NCBI GenBank assembly: GCA_029204225.1 | Contig: MU832538.1 | Coordinates: 1-64,000 of the forward strand | Direction of reading: 5' to 3' | DNA from: Diphasiastrum complanatum | Taxonomy: Eukaryota; Streptophyta; Lycopodiopsida; Lycopodiales; Lycopodiaceae | Length of the DNA: 64,000 nucleotides | Shown: piece after piece, positions 35,623-47,000 of the stretch | How positions within the stretch are numbered: position 1 is the stretch's first letter | How the letters are laid out: each line of letters begins with the position of its first letter | Made by a program: the position numbers and the translations under genes | Notes under the pieces: generated by a model | What the model was told of the DNA's origin: nothing | Databases searched by the model: none | Seen by the model: only the letters and a program-made list of their open reading frames with translations

Positions 35623-37641
35623 CAAGTTAACTCCTGAACCGCCATCTATCACGACTGCTTCTTTAGGAAATTGTCTATGTTGTATCGGCAGAGTGATATT
35701 CTTTTCTTCACTTTCCCGAGTACATCGTTAGATTATTCAAATCCAGCACAAAAAAGTGGCTCCTGATGGACTTCTGGTTCTTCTTGAGGTAACTTTTGCG
35801 CTAAGACTTCTTTTGCTTTTGGCACCAACTTTAGGAACTCTCCCAATATAATATTGATCTGGCTAGACAAAATGTTCATGAGTAATTCTTTATGCGGTGC
35901 TTCCGGTTCAATCATCTTGAAGGGTTCTTCGTGATGATGTAATTGATCATTCATATCCGTACGTAAATTTCTTGGAGGCTGCAATGGTGAAGACCGAATT
36001 CAGTTGTTACTTTAGCAGCTTCAAGTTCCTCTTCTTCTTGTAGATGTTTAATCCACTGTCTCATATCCTGATATCTTCATTTTTCTGTATTAAGATTTGG
36101 ATAGACTCCCGATGTTGTTGGTGTATCATTCAATGGTATAGAATCAGCAGATACTGGATCTACTACTGGTTCTTTTTGCTTTTGTGCTCTAGTGACCACC
36201 ATCAAGGGTGCACTTGGTTTATTCTGAGCTACTGATCCTTGCTTGATTGTTATCAAATTTACAGGTACTGTAGCTGGTGGTGGCTTCGGTCTTACTGGAC
36301 AGTCTTTATAGCAATGCCCATATCCACAATCACGATAGAATGGTACAAATTTTTCTTTATTTGGACATTCTGCAACTCTGTGATTTTTTCCACATGCAAA
36401 GCATCCAAGTGGTGCTCTGATCCAACTTCTCGAGGCTTGTTGTTGAGCGGCAACATAAATGGCATATTGTTCTGAAGATCCACCTTCCTGATCATTACCA
36501 TAGCTCCATTGCTCAGCACTTTCGTAAGGTTCTGGTTCCATCAAATTGGCAGGAGGAGCGGAGTGTTTTGGTGGGGCTAGCAAAGCTAAACGTTCTGGGT
36601 ATCCAAGAGTAGATTGTCGCAGTCTTGCTACTAGATTTCCTCCATACTGTAGTTCTCGATGTCCCATATGGGCATACCATTGCTGAATTATCTAAGGGTT
36701 GAAGTCACAAAAAGCAGTCTCATGGTCAGGTGAATTACACAGATGGCAAACACTGATTTCCATTCATTTTTTCAATTGAGGACACTCGTTCACTGTGTGA
36801 TTTCCTATACAAATAAAACACCAAATATTTTTCTTGGTAGGAAAAGTCTTTGCAACCTTCTCAGGTTCCTTGTTTGCTTCTCCGTGGAAATTTTCCAATG
36901 CTTTGATCTTCTCATCAAATTGCAACTGCAACTTTTCCATCTATTTCTGTTGGGTCTTCCCAAGTTTCTCGCACTCATTGAGCATCATTTCTACAATAGC
37001 ATTGGCATTCGTTGATGCAATAGTGGTGGATGTCGTAGTAGTCTGCCCTGTTGTATAAGACCACATACTGACATTCGGCTCATCATCTGAATCTTCATCC
37101 TCCTCCCGAATTGCATCGCCATAACATTTTGCAAAAGTGCGTACTCATTATGGCGTTTCAGCTCACATCTGATCCGTTTAGGTAGACCTGACAAAAACCA
37201 CATAATCATGGCATTTTCATTAATCAGCTCAGGTTCGCATTCAGATCTGAGACGTTTCACCCTTTCGATGTAATCTCGAACCATTTCCCGCTTTCTCATT
37301 TTAACTTTACTTAAAAGTAGGAAAGGGTCTTCCATAAACTTTCGCGGTTTGGACCGTGCGATAAGGGCTCGTTTAACAACCTCCCAATCTGTACGTTCCG
37401 TTTCATCTTGGTTATAGTACCAATCTTGTGTTGCGCCTGTTAAGGCCATAGGAAACAACTTAAGTTTATCTTGAGGATAAATCTCACCATAGACCTCACA
37501 GGATTCAGAATAGATCTGAAGAAATCTAACTGGATCTGTTAATCCATTATACTTGGGTAGATCCAATCGGGGTGCTCTTCTAACAATAATTGGATTGACC
37601 TCTTCTGGAGCACCTCCAGGAGCAGCTCCAGGGGCAGCCAT
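35623..37641 (-). pseudogene. Ty3/gypsy gag and protease N-terminal part
   Basis: ATG at 37641 begins MAAPGAAPGGAPEEV, then the gag capsid domain (RRAPRLDLPKYNGLTDPVRF, ALTGATQDWYYNQDE, SKPRKFMEDPFLLLSKVKMR, YIERVKRLRSECEPEL, FLSGLPKRIRCELKRHNEYA). Downstream are several zinc knuckles: CFICIGNHTVNEC and CHLCNSPDHETAFC (about 36820-36710), then CFACGKNHRVAEC and YRDCGYGHCYKDC (about 36410-36290). A Glu/Pro-rich linker leads to the protease active site AVVIDGGSGVNLI at about 35660-35623, where the nested LTR element is inserted. Frameshifts at about 37050, 36670 and 36070 break the polyprotein. Four knuckles is more than usual for gypsy gag. Confidence 0.85.
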
Positions 37642-38138
37642 CTTTACAAATTTAGATCAAGCGGACAATGAGATTGGATCTAGATTTTTCCAAAGAACTA
37701 TCTCAAATCAAATCTGCTAGATCTATTCCCTTTTTCAAGAATCTGACTCTATATGATAAAAAAAACTTTTCCAAAATTCGATCAATCGATACTTCTCAAA
37801 AATGATAAATCTCTCAAAATCCAATTCAGAATATATCAGATTTGATCCAAATTTTGACAGAGACTTGATCTAAAAAATCGGAAACTAAAAATAGGACTGG
37901 CGAAGGTTCACTAGGCGAAGGTTGGCTCGGCGAAGGTTAAACAAAGCTATTTTGGAAAAAAAAATTAAATTTTTTTTTTTGACAATTTCTTGAGAAATAA
38001 CCTTCACCGACATCTCTGGTGAAAGATCTGACACAGATAAAACTATGAAAAACCGGACGGAAGTTTCTAACACAAGAAAATACAGTTTTTGTTGTCTAGC
38101 GAGTTAGGGTTGCCTTGGGATCCGCAAACCCTCCAACA
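37642..38138 (-). other. Gypsy leader with a 36-bp 5' LTR remnant
   Basis: The outer 36 bases (38103-38138) match the terminus of the 3' LTR, but the rest of an LTR is missing before gag. The leader has GGCGAAGGTT three times at exact 15-base steps (37899, 37914, 37929). No primer-binding site was identified, consistent with a deletion that removed most of the LTR and its inner boundary. Confidence 0.55.
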
Positions 38139-38466
38139 ATCTATCGTAGAGACTTTGAGTGAAGGAGATATCATCACTCTTTGCAAACATCTCATTCACT
38201 CGATATTGTTGAAAATGAATGCTCATTCAGAATATCATTTGTTATTTCCAAAAATGATCAATCAAAGCAGATTAGTCCCTAAATTGGGAATTGGTCATGA
38301 CAACAATTCTCTCATGTGGGATCTTAACAATTCAAATGCAAGATTTATGATTAGCATCGAAGCACTTGGATTGATCAACAAAGTGACCATCCAACAATAT
38401 GACAAAATCTTTAGGTCAGTAGAGTCGGATGAAATGCCAAAATACGATCCTAAAGGAATTGGATAG
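38139..38466 (+). pseudogene. Unrecognised ORF segment on the far side of the gypsy insertion
   Basis: Plus-strand reading TLSEGDIITLCKHLIHSILL, FPKMINQSRLVPKLGIG and YDKIFRSVESDEMPKYDPKG, ending at a TAG at 38464-38466, with further coding-like fragments to about 38790. It is probably the continuation of the ORF at 21613-21852 and the 3' end of an older LTR element whose polypurine tract and LTR follow. No domain is recognised. Confidence 0.4.
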
Positions 38467-38794
38467 ATCATCCAATTTGTCATGATGTCGAGGAAGCAGA
38501 CAAAAGAGGATATTGCGGTGATACACTCTGTCCATTCCATACAGATTGGTTGCCAACAAGCAATATGGTGATTCATCAACCTCTTCTTCGACCATCATTT
38601 TTCCTTGGGAAAAAAGATTACAACCTGAAGCTAGCAAAATGGATTCAATTCAACAACTTTGGATTTGTAATGAGACAATAATATTTGTTTTTAAGGATGA
38701 CACACTCTCAATCATGACTACTTAACCAAGGCGATCAAGCTGATCAGACAAGCGTCTTCATTTTTGAGGACAAAAATGTTTTAAGTAGGGGGAT

Positions 38795-39316
38795 TGTCAT
38801 GTACTTTTAGTACATCCATGCTTATACATGCAAGATAATATCCAATGTAAGCTTTGTAGGCCCAAAATGAGCTATTAGTCTTAAGAACAAGGCGATTTCC
38901 TCTTTAGGCCCTCCAAAGTAGTTAATAATGATAATAGGCCAATAAGGGCCTAACGTAGCCTAAATAATACTTAATAAGGGCTAACTATCCCTCAAGGTAG
39001 TTAAGTTTAGTTAAGTGAGAGCATTGTCTATAACTAGGCAAGAGACATCAATTTGTGAATCTTTTGGCTCATTTGCAAGTGAGAGCTTCTTGCTTCCTTG
39101 TGAATGTGAGGCATAGGGATCCCCATTGCTAGGTCTCATGTGCCCTATCCACATGAATCAATGCTCATCTTTATATCTTGTACTATTCTTTCCAATACTA
39201 ATGTAATTCCATTGTGATCTCATTGTTTCTAGCTTTCTATTGATATGCTATCATGATTGTCTTGTTATCTTCAACTTTACTTCATTGTTATTGCTATTAG
39301 TTTGGGACTTGGCACA
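38795..39316 (+). repeat. LTR of an older retrotransposon, with polypurine tract
   Basis: GTAGGGGGAT at about 38785-38794 precedes TGTCATGTAC; upstream TTTTTGAGGACAAAAATGTT is typical of gypsy 3' ends. The right end is placed at GGCACA (39316), but no second copy exists to confirm it. gag-like sequence follows, so coding sequence flanks this LTR on both sides. Confidence 0.6.
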
Positions 39317-40065
39317 TGACATTATAACAAAAAGCCTAACCCTACATTTTCCAGCCCTAACACCCTCACGATTTAAACCTATGCCCTAACCTAATCTAAA
39401 TCTAACCTCAAATGTTGCAGAAAATGGAACAAGATCGACAAGATGATAAGGTGAAATGGGAAAGATTGTTTGCTAGCCTATCTGGTGGGCAAAACAAAAT
39501 TGCGGGAGTTGATCAAAGATGTAATGAGCCATCTACATCGTTCTTACTACCATCTCCATCACAAAATGTAACATCTTCTCAAGATATCCGAAGAATTGAC
39601 GTGGACAAGGGAAAATAGGTATTACAGAATCCTATTGAATATACGGTCAACAGACTTGAAAATGATAGGAGAAGTTGGAACAACGAGTGCAACATGATGA
39701 AGAGGAACAACTATCAACAATGAGAAAGCTTGTTCAGCAAATAGATCAAGCAACTTCATCGACGGCTCTTGATTCCCCATTGAATTCAAAAGAAAGGGCC
39801 AATCAACATTTATGCAGTGCTATGGAATGTTTACAAAATTGGCAACATAAATGTAATTCCTAATTTGAATCAAGCAAGAAAATTCCAAATGCTAGCACAA
39901 TGTCAATGCAAGGACACTGAAAATCAACTGAGGATAACGAGACCGATGCGAAGAATTATGAGGACAATATTTTTGTTTTCAATTGAGCAATAAAAAGGCC
40001 AGTTCAGGCAATGAAATTGTCAATGAGACAAATCACGTGGGATGACACTAAAATCATAACATAAC
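39317..40065 (+). pseudogene. Gag-like N-terminal remnant downstream of the LTR
   Basis: After a short leader, the ATG at 39424 (or 39412) opens MEQDRQDDKVKWERLFASLS and SSQDIRRIDVDKGK, then a stop and several broken frames with Glu/Gln-rich helical sequence (TVNRLENDRRSWNNECNMM). It looks like the start of a gypsy gag of the kind that begins with a charged coiled region, but no capsid core or knuckle is present. Its position after an LTR supports retrotransposon origin; the family call is weak. Confidence 0.4.
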
Positions 40066-40066
40066 A

Positions 40067-40068
<2 letters not shown>

Positions 40069-40113
<45 letters not shown>
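40069..40113. repeat. (AG)22 microsatellite
   Basis: About 45 bases of uninterrupted AG. Confidence 0.95.
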
Positions 40114-40116
<3 letters not shown>

Positions 40117-40189
40117 AAAAAAAATCTTTTGTCTACCAAATTGAGCATCATCATCATAAGTAGCTATGATAACTATGCTATGGCCACCA

Positions 40190-40457
40190 TGGCTCTACAA
40201 TCCCAATGTTCATGCCTTAGAGGTGAGGCAAACAAACAAGTTTGGTGAAGTTTGTTCTTTTCTCATCCCATTTCTCTCATAGATTTTTCCACACGTGATG
40301 AATTATTATATCATGCTCGAGTTTGGTGCTAAGGTCCTAACGTTCATGCCTTAGAGGCAAGGAAAACCAACAATTTTGGTGTCTTTCTTTTATCACCACA
40401 TTCATCTCTTAGGTCTTTCCACTCTCACCAAGTTGTTGTATCATGCTTGACTTTGTG
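40190..40457. repeat. Imperfect tandem duplication of 134 bp upstream of the pseudouridine synthase gene
   Basis: TTCATGCCTTAGAGG recurs at 40209 and 40343, with matching downstream words (TTTTGGTG or TTTGGTG, TCTTTTCTCATC or TCTTTTATCACC, TATCATGCT). The second copy ends about 170 bases before the start codon, so it probably includes promoter sequence. Confidence 0.65.
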
Positions 40458-40626
40458 GCTTTGCCACCCAAGCTAGATTATCTTATAAATTGATAATACC
40501 AAAAAGGCATTCCTCTCCTAGAGGTGGTAACTTATTAGGTAGTATTTGGCTAGATCTAAAAAAACATTTTATTTAGCCTTGATCCTCAACGTGAAGCCGT
40601 GAAAGCCCAAATTCCGAAGGAAGAAG

Positions 40627-41020
40627 ATGCACCATCTCTCCTTTGCTCCATCGCCAGCTCTCCTCCTCTTCCGCAGCAGCCCTCCGTCCCATCCATGGCG
40701 GCAACTGCTCTCCTTTCCCTTTACCAAATCTGGAGTTGCCACAAGATGCTTGGCTTCTCCTAGCAGCAGCATTGGCAGGTCGAATGAGCTGGAAGAAGTG
40801 GCAAGGGAAGAGTTTAAGGGCAGGGTGCAGGAGGATGTGGGCAGGATTCGTTTGGATTTGTGGCTGGCGAGAGAGATTCCTTACATAAGTAGAGGGCAGG
40901 TGCAAAGCAGCATCCAGAGGGGACTAGCTCGGGTCAATAGCCAGCCTGTGAGCAAGGTTAGCCATAGCCATAGTGTGTCATGAAATTTATTTCATGTTTG
41001 GAGTTTAGTTGTGTGTGTAT

Positions 41021-41065
<45 letters not shown>

Positions 41066-44000
41066 GATGGTGCTGCCCAGTTTCACCCATAGTTACCTCA
41101 AACGCTTCTAAAGGTGTTTGCAAACTTAATATAAAAAACAAGTGAAAATTGCGAGTCACTTATAATATAAAGAACCAGTAAATGTAATTTTTGGGTTCAA
41201 TAGGATGAATCGATGAATGACACTACTAGCCAGAACAAAGATTTAAGACAATAATTGTCATGAAAGTAATCAAGATAAGCGAATACACTGAGTGCAAGAT
41301 TATAGCACGAAAAGGTGCATAGTACATTCACATTTCTATATATCCCTAGTACATATGTTATGGCAAGATCATCGAGATTACGCCAATTCCACATGGCATA
41401 CCTACCCAGTTTCACACATAGTTGCATCAAATTCTTTTGACGGTGCTTGCAAACTAGCAAATGCGTTTGTCACAAACCAGCTGTGCAAGATCATAAGTTG
41501 AAAAGGTATATAGTACATTCACATTAAGTGTATAAATCCATAGTACATATCTTATGGCAAGAACCTCAAGAGCTCCTTGATTGCAACTCCAACTTCCTTG
41601 TTGAGATTTTAAATTCAAATATACTCTTAGGCTTGGAAGACTCCTATGTACTCCGCTTATGTAGATGATACTCACACATAGAGTCACTTGCACCAAACAA
41701 CTTTCCAACTTAGAAAGCATCTCATCTCGACATCTATTTGTCCTGACACTTTGTCATATGCAAACTTCCCAATCGGTGTACGTCTATCTTCCGTGAAGAA
41801 ACCTGCTTCACTTAAGAAGCCCTCATATTGATTTACCAAGGATGATCAATAACCTATCAATTAGAAATGAACCTTGTTTTTTTCTTGATGCTAAACAACA
41901 ACCTGTACTATTGATTTTCAACGGCTAATCAACAACCTTGGCTTCCAAACAGAATCTATCACATGACAGAACATGAACTTGGATAGATTCATTGAAGAAA
42001 AAACTTTTCTCCAACTCAAAACAGATCTTACTAGTAGAACTAATCTCACTTGGTACCACCACATGAACAATCAACTATGACTTGGATGGTATCCATGAAT
42101 TACTTGACAACCACAACAAACAATCACTTCAATTAATCATGAATCTCAAGGGATTCTAGTTCAGATAGACCAGAAAGTTTCTACGGCATAACCAAGTCAC
42201 TAAGACTTGAATATAAACCAAACCGATACAACGTAGAATGATGACCGCATAGCTTGTCACATTTGTCACCTGTAACAACGAACTTATCATTTGCCACCAT
42301 GATTTTGAGTGAATCCAATAGAAACTAGAAAGTCATATTCCATGACCTTGATGCTTGCTTCAAGCCATACAAGCTTCTTTGAAGATGACACACTTTACCT
42401 TCCATCCTGAGCTTGATGAAGCCTTGGGGCTGCTCCATGAAGATGTCCTCCAAATATCCATTAAGAAATGCATTATAAACATCCATTTGGAAAAGCATCC
42501 AACCAAAATGTGAAGCAAGTGCTAGGATCATGCAACTCCCTCTTAAGAGTCTGCACCTTTGTTGATTCCAACCTCCACAAAACGTTGTCCAATCGTAGAA
42601 CTTCTGAAGTCGACCTTCCTTCAGCATGCTTGTTGGTAGCCGCTTTTGCAGCTTCAGCGACAACATGATTGTAGGAAATAGAAGCCTAAGGATTCAGAAT
42701 CTTAACTGTTCAATCACACAAAGCATTCTCAAAAGAAAGAGAGAGATGTCTAGAAACCCTCTTGTAGAAACACGTGGACAGAGCAAGGAGAATAGTCAGT
42801 GTTGCTTATAAAAGTATCTCATACAAATGGGATGCACACATATACATAGTCCAAGATGACTATCTAACTTCATGACTATTGGCTATCCAACTACTTGACT
42901 ATTGACTATCCAACTTTCTATAAGTTACCTAGAAAGAATAAGGTACCTCCAATATGCCAAGTTGGGGTACTTAATGTCACTATTAGGCCCAGTGGACCCA
43001 CGAGTCTGTTGGAATATCAATCCACACTCTAGAGAGAACTATCAAACAGGGCGGATAGCTCAGTGGTACAGCCAAGGAGAATAGTCAGTATTGCTTACAA
43101 AAGTGTCTCATACAAATGGGATGCACACATATATATAGTCCAAGATGACTATCTAACTACTTGACTATTGGCTATCCAACTACTTGACTATTGACTATCC
43201 AACTTTCTATAAGTTACATAGAAAGAATAAGGTACCTCCAATATGTCAAGTTGGGGTACTTAATATCACAGTCCCTACCAAGTTAATTTCATACTAACTT
43301 AGCTGACTCTAAGTTTAGTAGGCCTAATATAATAAATGACCATGGTTACACAACTCTCGACCTTTTGGGTCAAAGTATCCTATGGTAATGTAATCAATTC
43401 CATTTACATTCCAACACCCTCCTTAAATGGAAATGCATAACATAACATGAAGTAACTTCTCGAAAGAGAAAAATGCAACTTGTTGTCCGAATTTCATGTC
43501 GCCAAATAAACTTCGCACCGAAGTAGTCGAAATCTCATCCTCAATCATGTCCAACATATAAAAGGAAAAGAATGCGTAATAATGAAGCATCAAGTCGAAG
43601 GGTGAGGATTTGCATGCTCCATCCGAAATAGGGAACCAACATAAACTCGGCAATAAGTCAAAACATGGACTTGTAATCCATCATAGGCTCCCACATCATT
43701 CGAAAAAACTTCTTACCAGAAGGACAATAAAAAAGAGTACCAAACACTTTTGGCATCACATGACTTGCTCACATAGAATAGGCAATGTACCAACATCATG
43801 ATGAAGAGTAAGTGTAGAACCAAGAAAATCAGCAAGAGGTACTGATTTTAAAGAGGCATGTGTCTTCCCTTCGTAGTAAGACATTTCTTTGCTGTCCTGC
43901 AAAGTCTCCAATAGCCGACAAGGAACTGTTATGGGCTGTTCAACACTTTGCTGTCCAAAGTGTTCCTAACATGGACCATGTTGTCCATAATCTTCCGCAG

Positions 44001-47000
44001 GCTGTTCCCAAAGCATAATGGACTGCGCATGATGTAAAATGGGTTGTAAATGACCAAAAGAAGATGACTGAACCTGCTGTCCAATGTCTTCATCATAAAA
44101 ATTTGGCACGCTATCAAGAGATGCATCAACGATGGCGTCATCAAAGCTGTCCCTCGAAGAGACATGGGATGACATAGAAGATTCTTCAAGTAATGAAAAT
44201 TTCTCTCCAAACAAATGCTCGCTCTTAACACTTTGAACAAAAGTACTAATTGATACATGTTGACTTTCTCCTCGATTAGTACAAAAAGGTTCCAAAGAGT
44301 CCTCAAATTTTTCTGCCTTTGCTAAAACATCAAATTGAAAAGGTTTCGTATGAAACTTTTCACTAATGCATCTATCATATGCATCAACTTGCGGCGACTT
44401 GAAAAAAGAAACCCAAGTGTGGTTCTTCATGAGTGAGTTATACTCCTCTTGCATCGCATCCTCCCAACATTTCACTCCTTTGACCTGCTCATAAAAAACA
44501 GGTTTTACTGCACCATCCTCAATAGAAATAAGAGCAAAATAAGAAAAATCAGCAAATTCTATTGATTTAGTAGAGGCACGAGTCTTCCCTTCATAGAAAT
44601 GATCCACTTTGCTGTCCTGCAAAGTCTGCAACAACCATTTAGGGACTGGTTTGGGCTGTCCAATAGCCTTACCTTTGTCAACACTTTGTTGTCCAAAGTG
44701 TTCCGAACTTGGACCTTGCTGTCTAATGTTTTCCGAACTTGGACCTTGCTGTCCAATGTCTTCAACAGGCTGCTCTTCACCATAAATAGGTTCTTCTTGA
44801 TGAACTATGGGCTGCAAAATTGAAGAAGTAGTGGGCTGTCCACGAGAAGTTAATGGCAGTCCTTTCTCTTCATAATCAGATGGCAAAACCAAATCTGGAA
44901 ATATTTCAACATATGCATCATGGGGGAAGTCCCCTTTCATGACATGAGTGGGCGCAACATCATAGGAGGTCTTTTCATCAAAATGAACATCACAACTCAC
45001 TATGATTTTATTAGTATCCATATTGAACAACCTATACTCCTTGCTTTCGCTACTATAGCCAACAAATATGCATTTAACTCCTTTATCATCAAGCTTGGTT
45101 CTTAGCTTATCGGGAATGATAGCATAAGCCGTATCGAGCCATCTCCATGATAGTGCGATTCTTTCTTTCGGCAACACCATTTTGTTGAGGTGTGTAAGGG
45201 GTTGTCATTTGATGATGGATACCTTTGCTTTGAAGATAAGTACCGAACGTATTTTTTATATATTCTCCTCCTCGGTCGGTACGTAAGATCTTCAAAGAGT
45301 GCCCAAACTGGTTTTCTATCATTGCTAGAAAATCCTTAAAGTGTTGAAAAACTTCAGATTTTCCCTTCATAGGATAAATCCATGTAAATCTTGAAAGGTC
45401 ATCAATAAAAGTAACAAAGTACTTACACCTTCCAATGGATTCAGTCCTCATTGGACCACATACATCACTATGTACCAAATCAATTTGCCATCAACTCTAA
45501 CAGTTCCATTAATTGGAAAAGCTTGCCTTTGAAATTTTCCAAGTATGCATCCTTCGCATACATGTCCTTCGGAATGCTCAATATTAGGAATGTCTTCAAC
45601 CATATTGAATCTCTTCAACATCTTCAAGCTGGCAAAGTTGAGATGTCCAAACCTAGCATGCCATAATTCAGCCAACTGCAAAGAATGTGAACTTGATGCA
45701 ACAAGACAAAAAGATGATGAAGCTCTTCGCTCATAGGTATCCATAAGGAAAAATCCACCACGTAATGTTCCCGAAGCAATGATCATAAGAGATCTCTTTG
45801 GGTCTTTGATAAGACATTTGTCTTCTTTGAATTCCACAACCAATCCTTGGTTCATAATTGTAGACACCGAAATGAGATTCTTTTTTATTTTGGAACATAA
45901 ACTACATTACGAATGTACTTCTCCTCAACATTGGGTAAGATAATGGGGATCACTCCTATACCTTTGATGGGATAAGAGGTGTTATCAACACCTTGAACTT
46001 TGCTTCCATCATGCACTTTTACAAGCTTTGTGAAGACTTCTTTGTGATAAGTCATATGGCGTGTGACACCGCTATCAATCACCCAATCAATAGATGAAAA
46101 ACAACAACTTGTAAAGCTGAAGATGAGCTGTTTTCTGCTGAAAAACCAGCAAGATTTGAAGTGGCAGAAATCTCGTCTTGAGGAGAGATGAGATTATTAG
46201 TGACAAAAGCATAATCATTATTGAAAAGATTATCTTCCTTTCCAAATTGTTGTTCCAAAGTAATGATTGCGGTACTTGTATCGTTACCTTTCTCTTTTTC
46301 CTTTGCAAGCCTCTTCCTACATTCTTTGATGTGATGCCCAAACTTCTTGCAATAGTGGCACTTACCCTTCTTCTTGGAGCCTTGATCTTGAGCTTCCTTA
46401 GATTTTTGATCATATTTGGAAGTTTTGAAAGAAGGCTTCCCTTTCCACTTGCCTTTGCCTTTGCCTCTTGCAAAGAAAGCTTGATCTTCTTGTTCACCAA
46501 AGTTAATCCTTGTTTGCTCTTCTTGAAGAAGTAAGCCAACAAGTTCGTTGAAGGAGATTTGTTGTCCCCTAAGAGAAATGCTCAATGATGACACAAATGG
46601 AAGGTAAGAATTAGGAAGAGAGTTGAGAGTAATAGATACAAATTGTGAGTTCTCAATGACCTCATCAATACTAAGAAGCTCCTCTCGAAGATCCTTGATC
46701 TTCGTCAAGTGGTTTGTATCCTATATGTAGGACGTGGACAACACGACCTCTTGGGTCCTGAACCTAACTTGAAACTGGATGTTGGACTGGGCCTACGGAC
46801 TTGACCAGTGACGTGTGGACCACATGTATGCCACTTGTTGGAGTCAGGGATGTGTACTAGGCATGGAGACTTCCACTTTCAGGGTATAGAAGGGGAGGAG
46901 ATCTCATTTACCATTTATTCTACCTACCTAGGAGTTGGTGGATGGTAGTGCGCTAGCGCATAGCCAGGATGGTGCTAGCAGGGGCAAGTGAAGGCCGAGG

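Larger units (their letters stand above)
21854..38143 (-). mobile_element. Ty3/gypsy retrotransposon with extra 3' ORF, split by a nested LTR element
   Basis: Minus-strand order: 36-bp 5' LTR remnant (38138-38103), leader, gag (37641-36077), protease (split), RT-RNase H, integrase (to about 26211), extra ORF (25436-22607), polypurine tract and 3' LTR (22606-21859). ATCTA flanks both ends (21854-21858 and 38139-38143), consistent with a 5-bp target duplication. After removing the nested insertion (30156-35622) the element is about 10.8 kb. Both ends share a block of about 36 bases (GGGTTGCCTTGGGATCC with the CCAACA terminus) at 22571-22606 and 38103-38138. Many frameshifts and stops show it is inactive, although domains are well preserved. 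Confidence 0.8.

Noticed and set aside
40573-40905. Minus-strand ORFs opposite exon 1 of the pseudouridine synthase
   Set aside because: Antisense shadows of a GC-richer exon; no motif.
43049-43072. A functional tRNA gene
   Set aside because: Only the 5' half is present; no anticodon or T arm follows and the D stem has a mismatch.
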